This document shows positions 23,938-35,010 of a stretch of DNA of 64,000 nucleotides, one piece after another. Below the pieces are notes generated by a model. It did no database searches. It was not told where the DNA came from and saw nothing but the letters and a program-made list of their open reading frames with translations. The translations under genes were made by a program, and so were the position numbers. Every line of letters begins with the position of its first letter. Position 1 is the first letter of the stretch. The stretch is taken from NCBI RefSeq assembly GCF_034190915.1, contig NW_026947488.1, positions 5,094,501 through 5,158,500 of the forward strand. The letters run 5' to 3'. The stretch is from Cavia porcellus (taxonomy: Eukaryota > Chordata > Mammalia > Rodentia > Caviidae).

Positions 23938-24652
23938 CTCAAACTCTGGTCCAGCTCCTCGCTCGGGGAGCACACTACCACCGCTGTTGGCCAGAAGGAG
24001 AGGGCTCAGCCAAGCAGAGGGACTCTGGTCCAGCCCCGCCCACTGCCTCGTCTGGCCAAGGACCACACCACAGCGGCTGGCAGGAAGGAGGGAGCTGAGC
24101 TGAGCTGCTGAAGCCTGCTCTGACCTTGCCTACGACCTTCTTTTGATCTGGAGAGCACCAGCACTATTGCCACTGCCTGGAGGAAGGATCAGTCCTGCTG
24201 AGGAGGTTTGAGGCCTACTTAGGCCAAAAGGGAACCTTCTATAAGCCTGGTGAGTTCTGCCATCCAAGGAGCTGGATTATTACACAACATCCAATCCCCG
24301 GGAGAGTATGAGATCCTTGCTCTAGGGGGTTGGGGGCCCACTGGGCTTGCAGCCACACTACACTGGGCTTAACAGGATTTGACATTGCCTGGACCACACC
24401 AGGTGGCCTTCTGTCCCTCAGGGGAGCTTTGGGGAAACCAAAGGGGAAACCAGAAGGGGAAACTGTGCAAATTGAGGAGGCTTTAGGTCTACCTGAGAGG
24501 AACCTGGCAAGCCTCTTTTAATCCAGGGGCTCCGCTGCCCAAGGAGGGAGCAACTACAAGAGGAGTCCCAAGAGCCCAGGACATAAGAGTCAATTTACAA
24601 CACGACCAGGGGAAACTCTGGAACAACACTTGAAACACGGTAATATAGGAAA
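23938..24652 (+). promoter_or_regulatory. L1-E 5'UTR with ~79-bp monomers
   Basis: 'actctggtccag' begins at 23943 and at 24022, giving a 79-bp period. The units share 'ccgctg(t)tggc'/'gcggctggc', 'agaaggag'/'aggaaggag' and a final 'ctcagc'/'ctgagc'. After these comes about 540 bp of non-repeated GC-rich leader. Apart from the last ~30 bases ('aacacttgaaacac', 'aatataggaaaatgac') I find no resemblance to the L1-D 5'UTR. Promoter role is inferred from position. Confidence 0.75.
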
Positions 24653-25700
24653 ATGACAAAAGACCAAAATGCAATCTCAAACATCCAACCCATCCCAAGA
24701 AAGCCTAGGAGCCATGTACATAAAAGAAAATACATGCCATATACCTGAAATACCTGAAACAATAGTAACTGAAATAAAGAAGCAGCTCTGGGAAGCTTTA
24801 AAGGAATTCAAACTAGACATAATCTCTCAGGTAAAAGAAGAAATAATAAAAGAAATGAAAGAGATGCTGAACATAGCTAAAGAAGACACAGTTTAAAAAA
24901 TTGGAGGAACTAAACAAAAAGATAGAATCTCTGGATGAACAATATAAGAAACAAACAGAATATATAAAACAGGTGCAAAGAGATATACAGGAAATCAAAA
25001 ACTCCATTGAAAGTTGTAAAAACCACCTCAATGAATGCGAAGATAGAATATCAGACCTCGAAGACAAGATCGCAGCCAGTGAACAGGAAAGGAAAGATCT
25101 TTTAAAAATAACAAGAAAGCAAGAAATAATAATTCAACACCTGCAAGATGACGCAAAGAAAAACAACATATATAAAGAAGAAACAACATATATAAAGGAG
25201 ACAATATAAAGGATGTCAAGAGGATATTGAGAGAAGTAATTGCTGAAAACTTCCCAAACATGAAATTGGAAACTGATATCAGGATCAATGAGGCATATAG
25301 AACTCCAAATAGCCATAACCAAAATAAAACTATACCCAGACATATAATAATCACCATTCCAGAAATCGAACAAAAGAATAGAATATTAAAAGCTGTCAGA
25401 GAGAAAAGACAGATGACCTATAAAGGAAAACCTATCAGAATCACAGCAGACTTCTCAACACAAACACTAAAGGCAAGAAGAGCATAGAGTGAAGTATTTC
25501 AGACCCTAAAGGAAAATGATTTCCTACCTAGACTGATGTACCCTGCAAAACTATCCTTCAAAATTGATGGAGAAATAAGATACTCCCACGACAAAGAACA
25601 GCTGAAGAAATTCATGATCACCAAGCCAATCCTGCAAAGAATATTGAAAGACAGTTTAGATACACACAAGAAAAAACCACTTAACAAAGCAGACAATTAA
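24653..25700 (+). pseudogene. L1-E ORF1, broken
   Basis: ORF1p is the L1 RNA-binding chaperone. ATG at 24653 follows the conserved leader end. Frame is lost within the first 20 codons and regained at 24669-24896 (the ENTCHIPEIPETIVTEIKK region). One extra T at 'cagtttaaaaaattgg' (about 24892) shifts it again before the coiled coil (24901-25209). The RRM-like part is open at 25227-25487 and ends in TAG where L1-D has TGG (25485-25487). The C-terminal domain continues to TAA at 25700. A 20-bp imperfect tandem duplication at 25161-25200 lengthens the linker. Expected length is about 345 residues. Confidence 0.85.
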
Positions 25701-25740
25701 ATAGAACAGAAAGATAAAGACGCAACAGCAGAAATATAAC

Positions 25741-28700
25741 ATGTCAGCAATAAACCAATATATAACAGTTATAACCATTAATGTAAATGGTCTCAATGCA
25801 CTAATTAAAAGAAATAGACTAGCAGAATGGATCAAGAAACAGAATCCAACTATATGCTGTCTACAAGAAACCCATCTAACCCAAAAGGATACTCACAGAC
25901 TGAAAGTCAAAGGATGGAAAACAATACTTCACACAACAGGAACCCAAAAAAAAGTGGGGGTAGCTATAATGTTTGCAGACAATGTGAACTTCACACCAAT
26001 AATGATCAGAAGAGATAAAACAGGTCATTACATACTGGTTACGGGAAAACTTCAAGAGGAAGAGATAACTTTCTTAAATATATATGCACCAAATTCCAGA
26101 GCACCCAGTTATATAAGACAAGTAATATCAGAAATGAAAAACCAAATTAGCAGTAATACAATTATAACAGGAGATTTTAACACACCATTGACACCAATGG
26201 ACAGATCAACAAGACAGAAAATCAGCAAAGAAATAAAAGAACTGAATCACATCTGTGAACAAATGGAATTGACATACATATACAGAGTATTCCACCCAAC
26301 AATAACAGAATACACATTCTTCTCAGCAGTACATGGGTCATTCTCTAAAATAGACCATATATTAACTCACAAAACATATTTAAACAAATGCAAAAGAGAT
26401 GAAATCATCCCCTGCATGTTATCAGATCATAGTGCTATGAAATTACTAATTAATGATAAAAGATACTGCAAAACACATGGAAACTGAATAACACACTCTT
26501 GAGTAATCAGTGGGTCACAGAGGAAATTAAAGAAGAAATAAAACAATATCTACAAACAAATGAAAACAGAAATACAACTTACCGGAATCTGTGGGATGCA
26601 ATTAAAGCTCTCCTCAGAGGGAAATTTATTGCACTGAGTTCCCACATCAGGAAAACAGAACAAATACAAATAAATAACCTGATGTTGCACCTCAAACATC
26701 TAGAAAAAGAAGAGCAAGTCAAGCCCAAAGCCAAGAGAGGAAATTATAAAGATCAGAGCAGAAATCAATGCAATAGAGACTAAGAAAACAATCCAAAAAA
26801 TTAATGAATCAAAGAGTTGGTTCTCTGAAAGAATAAATAAAATCGATAAGCCCCTAGCCAACCTTATTTTTAAAAGGGAAGAAAAAGCTCAAATTCATGC
26901 AATAAGGAATGAAAAAGGTGAAATCACTACAGACCCTACAGAAATACAGAAGATCATCAACACCTATATTGAAAACCTCTACTCTCAAAGGTTTGATAAC
27001 ACAGAAGAAATAGAGAGATTTCTAAAAGCATATGAAGTACAAAAGCTAGGTCAAAAAGATGTAAAACTGCTGAATAACCCAATTTCTATCAATGAAATCG
27101 AAAACGTAATTAAGTCCTTACCTACAAAGAAGAGCCCAGGCCCAGATGAATTCACTGCAGAATTCTACAAGAAATACAAAGAGGACCTAATGCCGACACT
27201 CCTCAAACTCTTCAATGAAATTGAAAGGGAAGCAATCCTTCCTAAGTCATTCCTGGAAGCAAATATTACTCTAGTACCAAAACCTGAGAAAGACCCAACT
27301 GAAAAAGAGAACTACAGACCAATCTCCCTAATGAACACAGATGCAAAAATCCTCCATAAAATATTGGCAAATAGGATGCAGCAAATCATCAAGAAGACTA
27401 TATACCATGACCAAGTGGGATTCATCCCAGGTATGCAGGGATGGTTCAACATATGTAAATCAATAAATGTAATCCACCATATCAATAAAGTCAAAAGTAA
27501 GAATCACATGATCATTTCTATAGATGCAGAAAAAGCTTTTGATAAGGTACTTCATTTATAATAAGAACCTTGCAGAAAATTGGAATAGACGGTCTTTGCC
27601 TCAACAATAAAGGCCATCTATGACAAACCAACAGCCAATATCATACTAAATGGCCAAAAATTGAAGGTTACTTTAAAATCAGGCACAAGACAAGGATGTC
27701 CCCTGTCTCTGCTCCTATTTAATATAGTACTGGAAATACTAGCCAGAGCAATTAGACAAGAAAGAGAAATAAAAGGCATAAAGATAGGAAAAAAGAAGAA
27801 GTTAAATTATCACTATTTGCAGATGATATGATACTGTACATAGAAGATCTCCAAAACTCCATTGAAAGACTCTCAGATATAATAAATAAATTCAGTAATA
27901 TAGCTGGATACAAAATCAATACACAAAATTCAATAGCATTCCTATACACTAACAACAAAATCACTGACAGAGAAATAAGAGAAGCCACATCCTTCACACT
28001 AGCAACCAAAAAAATGCAATATTTAGGAATTACTCTTACAAAAGAAGTAAAAGACCTATACAGGGAAAATTATACTACATTGAAAACTGAAATTAAAGAT
28101 GATCTCAGAAAATGGAAAGACATCCCTTGCTCACTGATAGAAAGAATAAATATTGTGAAAATAGCCATTCTCCCAAAACTGTTACACAGATTCAATGCAA
28201 TCCCGATAAAAATACCATCAACATACCTTATAGATCTCGAGAAATCAATCCTAAAATTCATTTGGAGTGAGAAGAGACCTAGAATAGCAAGGACAGTTCT
28301 AAGCAGCAAAGGCAAGGCAGGAGGCATCACAATCCCTGACTTGAAGTTATACTACAAAGCAACTGTAGTAAAATCAACGTGGTACTGGAATCAAAACAGA
28401 GCCAAAGATCAGTGGAATAGATTAGAAGATACGACCACAACTACAAACACACTCAACCACCTTATCTTTGATAAAGGGGCCAAACATGTTCACTGGAAGA
28501 ATGACAGTCTCTTTAATAAATGGTGTTGGAAAAACTGGCTCTCCATATGCCAAAAACTAAAACTAGACCCATGCCTATCACCATATACTAAAATAAAATC
28601 TAAATGGATCAAAGATCTAAATATTAAAACAGAAATACTAAATCTATTGGAAGACAAATTGGGTAGAAACCTTGAAGACATAGGAGTAGATAGAGAATTC

Positions 28701-29536
28701 ATGAACAGGACTCAACCCGCACGGGAAATACTTCCCAGAATCAATAACTGGGATCACATCTTATTAAAAAGTTTCTACACATTGAAAGAAATCTCTAACA
28801 CAGTGAAAAGAAAACCCACAAACTGGGAAAAAATTCTAGTGAACTGCCCCTCAGACAAAGGACTTCTGTCTAAAACACATAAAGAATTAAAAAAATCAGA
28901 CCCCCAAAATTCAAAGACCCCATCCAAAAATGGGCATCTGAGATGAATAAACAATTTTCAGATGAAGAAATACAAACGGCAAATAAATATATGAAAAAAT
29001 GTTCGGCATCACTAGTCATTAGAGAAATGCAAATTAAAACCACACTGAGATTTCATCTCACTCCTGAAAGAATGGCCAAGATCAAGAAAACCACCAACAA
29101 CAAATGCTGGAGAGACTGTGGGAAAAAAGGAACTCTCCTGCACTGTTGGTGGGAGTGTAGACTAGTGCAACCATTGTGGAGGTCAGTCTCGAGATTTCTC
29201 AGAAAGCTGAGACTAGAAGCCCTATTTGACCCAGCTATTCCACTTCTAGGCATATTCCCAGAAGAACTGAAAGCATCATACCACAGTGATATATGGGCAC
29301 CCATGTTTATAGCAGCACATTTTGTAATCGCCAGATCTTGGAAACAACCTAAGTGTCCATCAACTGAAGAATGGATAAAAAAGTTGTGGTATTTTTATAC
29401 AATGGAGTACTACTCAGCTATAAAGAATGATCACATTGAGACATTTATAAATAAATGGACACAGCTTGAGACCATACTCTTAAGTGAAATAAATCAAACT
29501 CACATGTATAAATACCGAATAGTTTCCCTAGTGTAA
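25741..29536 (+). pseudogene. L1-E ORF2 (endonuclease-RT), frameshifted
   Basis: ORF2p nicks DNA and reverse-transcribes L1 (and SINE) RNA at the nick. The endonuclease is open from 25741 to 26487 with the family's catalytic set visible: NVNGLN, QETHL, IYAPN, GDFNTPLTP, KIDHIL and LSDHSA. The frame then changes near 26465, near 26745 (5 bases lost relative to L1-D), near 27548 (the 'ggtacttcatttataataag' deletion), before the FADDM palm motif (about 27815-27829), and near 28900. The RT/C-terminal part is open at 27828-28946, and the final segment at 28943-29536 holds the zinc-knuckle-like [18 protein letters not shown]. Intact length would be about 1265 residues. Confidence 0.9.
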
Positions 29537-31059
29537 GAAACAATAAGAATACATGAAAGTATGTGGTAATCATGATTCCCAGTCACACTGGTTTGAAGCC
29601 ATATAATGTTTTCACTCATTAATTGGAATGGTTTTAATCTGGGTTGTTTTATTTTATTGTCTGTGATACTACAAATAACTATTTTGAAGAAAATAAGAGC
29701 GTAATAGCTAGTGCTGATTTAATATCATCCTGTTTTGAAGCCCCATCAAGTTGTTGTTCATTTATTTCCATTGTTTCTACCATGTGGTATCTTATTATAT
29801 TTTAATGTATGCAATAGTATAAGCAAATTTTTATAGGCAAAGAGATAATATAGAAACTGATGTTCGGTTTCTGTTAGCTGTTTCTAAATACCCTGCAATA
29901 CTTTCATTATCTTGAATGGTTTCACACTGTCTTGATAAGTTTGATGCGATAGTATATGAAGTTAGACTCAAATATTTCAAGGAAAGAGTCACTATGGTAA
30001 CTACTATTAATGTCAGGCTATCTGGTGGTGAAACACAATGATGCTTAAATTTTTCAGTTCTGACTGGTGTTGTTCTATTGATATGTTCTTTTTTTATCTC
30101 AATCTCCCCCCACCTTTTTTCTTTTTTAAAAAAATTAATTTATTTCTTAGTATCTTTTAACTAAGGGAAAACTAAATTTAAAATAGTGCGATAGATTATA
30201 GTAACTTTTTTGTTTCCCTATTAACCTGATTTGAACCCCTGTATTGTTCTCCACATCTTGTTCTTACTGATTTTATTATATTCTGTTTTGCTTAATGGTA
30301 TCAAGTTTGAGGGTACAGGCAACCATTTGGAAGGCAACCAGATATTCTATGATGCCCGTTATTGTTTGACTATTATCTTGTTTGGAAGTCCTGTAAGCTC
30401 TCCAATGTGTTTTATTGGTCTTGTTCTGTACTGTTTTGTTCAATTCCTTTATACCAGCTGATATAGGCAGCTCTTTGTAGGATAACAAGAGGCATAATGG
30501 TAACCATTGTTGATCACCTAGTAATCTTTTTTTTCTTTTGTTTTTCTTTGCATTATATACTATGTCCATCCGCCTGTTCTAACTGACTCTGTTTTGCTCT
30601 GTCACATTGGGTTTTTCTTTGGTCTGTCTTGTTTTGTTTTGTTTTGTTTCTTGTTTTGGGGGTTTTTTTATCTTTTTTCTTTTCCTCTTCAAAGAAAAAA
30701 TTATAAGAACTGTGGGAGTAATGGAAACCAAAATATGTGATTGTTAGCGTAAAAAAGAGAGGAAGGAAAGTGATCTCAAGGATATAACTGCAAGTATATT
30801 TAAATGTGTAGGATAGAGAACCATATTGCTGAGTTTTTCTTGGATCATTGAACAGAACTGACTGCAATCTCACTGTATTAATGGCCACTTTGTATGCTTT
30901 AATTTTGTAATCTGGACAACTGTTTCTAAGATGACAATGTGTGATCTATTAACTGGTGAATTCTTACTGTATATTTTTTCTCTTGAAATTCTGTATTACT
31001 TCTAGCCTTTTACTGTCTTGCTTCATTTAGTTTTGTTTTTCTCTTTAAATAAAAAAAAA
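29537..31059 (+). repeat. L1-E 3'UTR with ~145-bp degenerate repeats
   Basis: The same repeat plan as in L1-D: anchors 'ggtttgaagcc' near 29590, 'tcctgttttgaag' at 29728, 'gctgtttctaaat' near 29877, 'atctggtggtgaa' near 30019, 'cctgatttgaac' near 30225 and 'tcttgtttggaag' near 30377. A C-rich tract (30103-30113) followed by T/A-rich sequence interrupts the fourth unit. The 3' end has 'gtttttctctttaaat' and a short A run. Confidence 0.8.
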
Positions 31060-31072
31060 GAAAGAGCTCATT

Positions 31073-31780
31073 GCTTTGTAAGATTTTTCCTTCTTTTTTG
31101 GTAGTCACATGACTTCCCTGTTTCATAACTTTTCATTTCTATCAAGTTTTCTTCAAGCATGAAAGTCCAGACACACTTTCTTTTGGGTAGTTCTAACAGC
31201 AATTTGAAGTAGTGGTAGGATGGTAAACAAAATACTCTGTTTTATTTCATCCTGGCTAAATTGATCACATTTTGACATAGTGCATGAAAGAACAAGCTTT
31301 CATTAATGATGTTAAGCAAACTATTATTTTATGAACAGAATATTCACGTGCACTTTATGCATTTTCTGGACACGCTATTTCTTGTATTTCTTCTGAGTAT
31401 ATTCAAAACTCATGTAACTTAATTGTGTCTCTCTGATTACCTCAATATTATTTCAACTAAGAGGTCTAAGTCTTTGAGCAGGAGAAGCAGAGTGGGGCTA
31501 CTCTGGAGAGCGGACTTGCTTGTCCAGGCTTTTCGCTGTGTTATTGTGGTTCATGGGACGTCACTGCCCGATGATGCAGGTGAGCTTGGGTGAAAGCTGT
31601 CCGTGTGACTTCGGGTTCCACAGAGGCACTTACGAGTCAACAGATGTCATCCTGATTTGATCTTAATACGAAGCGTTACGCATTCATTATATTTGGTAAT
31701 ACATGCAAGGATTAAGTCAACCGTAAGCATACCACATCATCCCCCGGGCTAGGGATCGTTGCTATGGACTTTTTATTTTA
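31073..31780. other. No recognised feature
   Basis: AT-rich sequence downstream of L1-E without a recognised repeat or open frame. Confidence 0.4.
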
Positions 31781-31876
31781 AAAATGGGAAGAAAGCAAGA
31801 GTGAAAGAGAGAAAGAAAGAAAGAAAGAAAGAAAGGAAGGAAGAAAAGAAGAGAGAAAGGAAGGAAGGAAGGAAGG
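31781..31876 (+). repeat. (GAAA)n/(GGAA)n microsatellite
   Basis: Imperfect GAAA tetranucleotides pass into GGAA tetranucleotides ending at 31876. Confidence 0.95.
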
Positions 31877-32059
31877 GCATTTGTAAGCTGTTCTGTAAAA
31901 AGGTTTTGGTGTACGTGTGTACATTATACGTATGTATTTGTTTTAGCACGTGCAGCGATGGAGCCCTGTCTCTGCCCCTTTCCTGCCTACCTTGACCTCT
32001 CTCATCACTTGTGTCTACTTCATCACACTATGGTGACTATTTTCTCTTAGCATGAAATA

Positions 32060-33740
32060 TTCTCTCTACCACTGTTTTTTATATTGAGAGAAAACCCACA
32101 TAAAACTGATCATTTTGAAGTGAACATTTCGTGGGCATCTGAGATGAGCACACACTTCCCAGATAAAGAAAATGGCAAAAATACATGAAAAAATGTTCAA
32201 CGTCATAGTCATTTGAGAGATGCAAATTAAAACAACACTGAGATTCCATCTCACTCCAGAAAGAATGGCTGTCATCAAGAAAACAACCAATAACAAATGC
32301 TGGAGGGGATGTGGGGAGAAAGGAACCCTTCTCCACTGTTGGTGGGAGTGTAGACTGGTGCCACCACTGTGGAAATCAGTGTGCAGATTCCACCAAAAAC
32401 TAGGATTAGAGGTCCCATGCAACCCAGCTATTCCCCTTCTGGGATCTTCACAAAAGAATTAAAAACATAGCAATGTATGTGTACCCGTGTTTACTGCAGC
32501 ACAATTTGTAACAGTTAAATCTTGGGAGCAACCCAAATGCCCACCCACCAAGGAATGGATAAAAAGAATGTGTTTTTTTATATAGTGGAGTACTACTCGG
32601 CCATAAAAAGATAAGCCTCATACTTTTATAGGTAAATTGATGCAACTGGAGACCACACTCAGAAGGGAAACAGACCAGACCCAAGTGTGTAAATCTCATA
32701 TTGTCTCACTAGGATAAGAATATGAAAGAGTAAACAAGATCCAAAATGTATAATAGATATTGTGAATAGGGAGGAAACTGTTCAAAAGAAAAGAAAAAAC
32801 AATGGTGGGAGAAAGGACAGAGAAGGAACAGAAAAGGAGAAAATATATACAAACACAAGACAGTTAAGAGCTACACGGCTGGTTTCTCTTGGTCCACCGA
32901 GGGGAAAGCTGTGTGCCTGTAATTTTCTGGACCATGTTTCATGCCTAAATCTCGTATTCTGAACAACTACTATGACTGTAACAATATGCAGTGGCTGTTT
33001 ACAACTTTTTTCTGTTATTCCTTATTTTTTTGTTTCAAATTCTTTTAAATTTAAAAAATAAAGTGTCCACGTCTGTGTCATTTAATTCATTGGCAATGTG
33101 GTATAAGCATCCCTCTGCCTAGCTCAAAAATATTTTCGTCAACCCCAGAAAGAAACTAAGTAAGCAGCCACTTCCCCTGGCAAATATTAGTTGGCTTTCT
33201 ATGTCTCTGGGTCTACCAGTTCTGGGTGTTTTTAGCATGAACTATGTGGACTTTCGTGCGTGGTTTCTTTCACTTAGCATAATATTGTCAAGGTTTACCC
33301 ACATTGTGACATGTATCAGGCCATGATTACTGGGTAACATTGCAGAGGATGCTTAATCTCCACTGATTTACCCGTGCCTCTCCTTCTCCGCTGCTGGTGG
33401 GTGTAGACGGGGCAACCAGTCTAAAAGTATCAATTACTGAGTTATTTCCATCTTTTGCCTGTTGTAAATTATATTGCCATGCACATTCTCAAGGCCAGTA
33501 CTCATGTAAGTTCCAACTTTCAATTCTTTAGGGTAGAATTGTTAGGTTGGAGGGTGACTCTATGCTTAACTCTTGAAGACCTGCCTGTTCCCCACAGTTG
33601 CTTGGCAATTTCACATTCCCACCAACCATATATAAGGTCTCCAATTTCCCAGCTTTCAGCAACACTTATTTTCTGACTTTTTTTATTATAATCAACCACC
33701 TAGTGAGTATTAAATGGCTTCTCACCATGTGAGAACATTC
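32060..33740 (-). mobile_element. Ancient L1M LINE, split by a younger L1
   Basis: Left part: 'ccacataaaactgatcattt' and 'tgaagtgaacatttc'. Right part (33063 onward): 'tttcacttagcataatattg', 'gggtagaattgttagg', 'tcacattcccaccaac', 'agcaacacttattttctg'. These are, in order, the known 3'UTR-to-late-ORF2 blocks of old L1M elements on the reverse strand. The gap between the parts is exactly the younger L1 at about 32133-33062. Confidence 0.8.
32133..33062 (+). mobile_element. 5'-truncated L1 of an older subfamily
   Basis: It starts in late ORF2 ('gtgggcatctgagatgagca'), shows the zinc-knuckle region ([18 protein letters not shown] frame, open at 32220-32462) and the final ORF2 codons, then a ~360-bp 3'UTR that lacks the ~145-bp repeats, ending in 'aaatttaaaaaataaa'. 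Diverged flanks beginning aagtg on both sides may be its target duplication. Confidence 0.8.
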
Positions 33741-34400
33741 ACCTCCACCCCAGCCTCCCAGCCTGGATAGTGTACCAGTTTGTGGGCATGTGGTCTATCT
33801 ACCTGTCGCTCTGCGATGGACATTTAAATTAATAATGTTTTGGCTTTTACATGCAATGATGTGGTGCACATCCTCAGCGCAATCTTCATGAGAATTCTTC
33901 ATCTTGTTTTTAGCATGCAGCTAACCTTTTGTACCCAGGGATCTCATAGCCACAGATCCAACCAGCCTCGGATCAAAAATATTTGGATGTAACTGCATCT
34001 GAACTGAACAAATACAGATTCTGTTCTTGTCATTATTTCTTAAATGATACGGTATAACAACTATTTATATAACATTTGCATTGTACCAGGTATTACACGT
34101 AATTTACAGGTGATTTAAAGTACACAGGAGGACATGCAGAGGTCATAGGTGAATTCTATAGTATTTTATATAAATGATTTGAACATCACAGATTTTAGCA
34201 TTTATTTGCTGGAGTCCTGGATCCAATCACCTATGAATACCAAGGGATGATGACTCTATCCCTGCAAGTGGATTTGTTGGACCCAAAATAAAATTAAGAC
34301 TTTGGACATGTATCACCAAATTTCCTCCAAGAAATATGAATCTGATTGACATTTCCTGTCATATTTGACCTCCTTTTTGTAAGTTACACATTCCTTGCAA
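33741..34400 (-). mobile_element. HAL1/L1M-type fragment around a MER2-like element
   Basis: 'gatggacatttaaattaata' (33815) and 'aagtggatttgttggaccc' with 'atcaccaaatttcctccaag' (34267-34335) are the reverse-strand blocks seen in HAL1/L1M 3' ORF2. The intervening segment 33925-34258 is a DNA transposon listed separately. Confidence 0.5.
33925..34258 (-). mobile_element. MER2-like (TcMar-Tigger) DNA transposon
   Basis: The body 'cagatccaaccagcctcgga' followed by 'aaatatttgg', 'acggtataacaactatttat' and 'ggagtcctggatccaatcac' with 'taccaagggatgatgac' at the right end follows the MER2 layout, with degraded inverted ends (ccagggatct.../...accaagggatgatgac). Non-coding. Confidence 0.6.
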
Positions 34401-35010
34401 AACATGTAACAGCTCTAAAGATAAATTGCATGGTGCCTTAAACCCACTGGTAGGAAACTTGTACAGGTATTTGTCCTTTATGCATCTGAATTCTCCCTGT
34501 GCCATAGCATAAAACCAACAGTGTGCTTTAAAATTATCTGAGGAGTACACTTCTGTATAATATACAAAAAGCTCTCGCAGCCATTCAACTTATATAGTCA
34601 AATAGACACACTGGAGTGTTCAGATTCAGTCATCTGGGTCTTCAATTAAACCTCCACCTTGGTAGCCAGCTCGGGCAATCAGACGCACCTGGAAGGCCCG
34701 TTACACTTCTTCAGTAACAGGGTCTGCTCCTCCCTTTGCTGTATGATCATCACGGTGTTGGACTCTTTTAACTTTTCGTTAATGGGTTGACAGTTTGTGT
34801 AGATAAATTAACAAAGCCGTAAAAATCACCTCTTTGGTGCCAGTCCAGGTTGCCCTCCATGGACTCTGAAGTAAGACTGTTTGTGGAATTGATGGCCCGT
34901 GTCACTGTTTACCAAAGAAGTGTCATTTCTTACACCCTGTAGGTCCAGCATATGATTAATAATTGGAGAAACATATTCTGTGGGCAAGACAAATGCCAAT
35001 TTTAATTTCC
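34400..35010 (-). pseudogene. Possible degraded gene copy of unknown identity
   Basis: On the minus strand, 35000-34830 translates without a stop for about 55 codons, giving a protein-like stretch that includes EYVSPIINHMLDLQGV and SYFRVHGGQPGLAPKR. One frame change then leads on to GDFYGFVNLSTQTVNPLTK, and further down RAFQVRLIARAGYQGGG in another frame. The mixture of plausible peptides across shifted frames suggests a decayed processed copy or an old exon cluster. I cannot name the family, see no poly(A) end and see no target duplication. It could also be chance. Confidence 0.22.

Larger units (their letters stand above)
23938..31059 (+). mobile_element. Full-length L1 (L1-E) with perfect 13-bp TSD
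   Basis: The element spans 7122 bp between identical copies of gaaagagctcatt (23925-23937 and 31060-31072), so both ends are set by the sequence. It contains a 5'UTR with two monomers, ORF1, a 40-bp spacer, ORF2, a 1.5-kb 3'UTR and a short A tail. The perfect TSD indicates it is fairly young, but ORF1 and ORF2 are both disrupted. It sits 6.9 kb downstream of L1-D in the same orientation, and the ORFs of the two are close to identical in order and wording. Confidence 0.95.
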
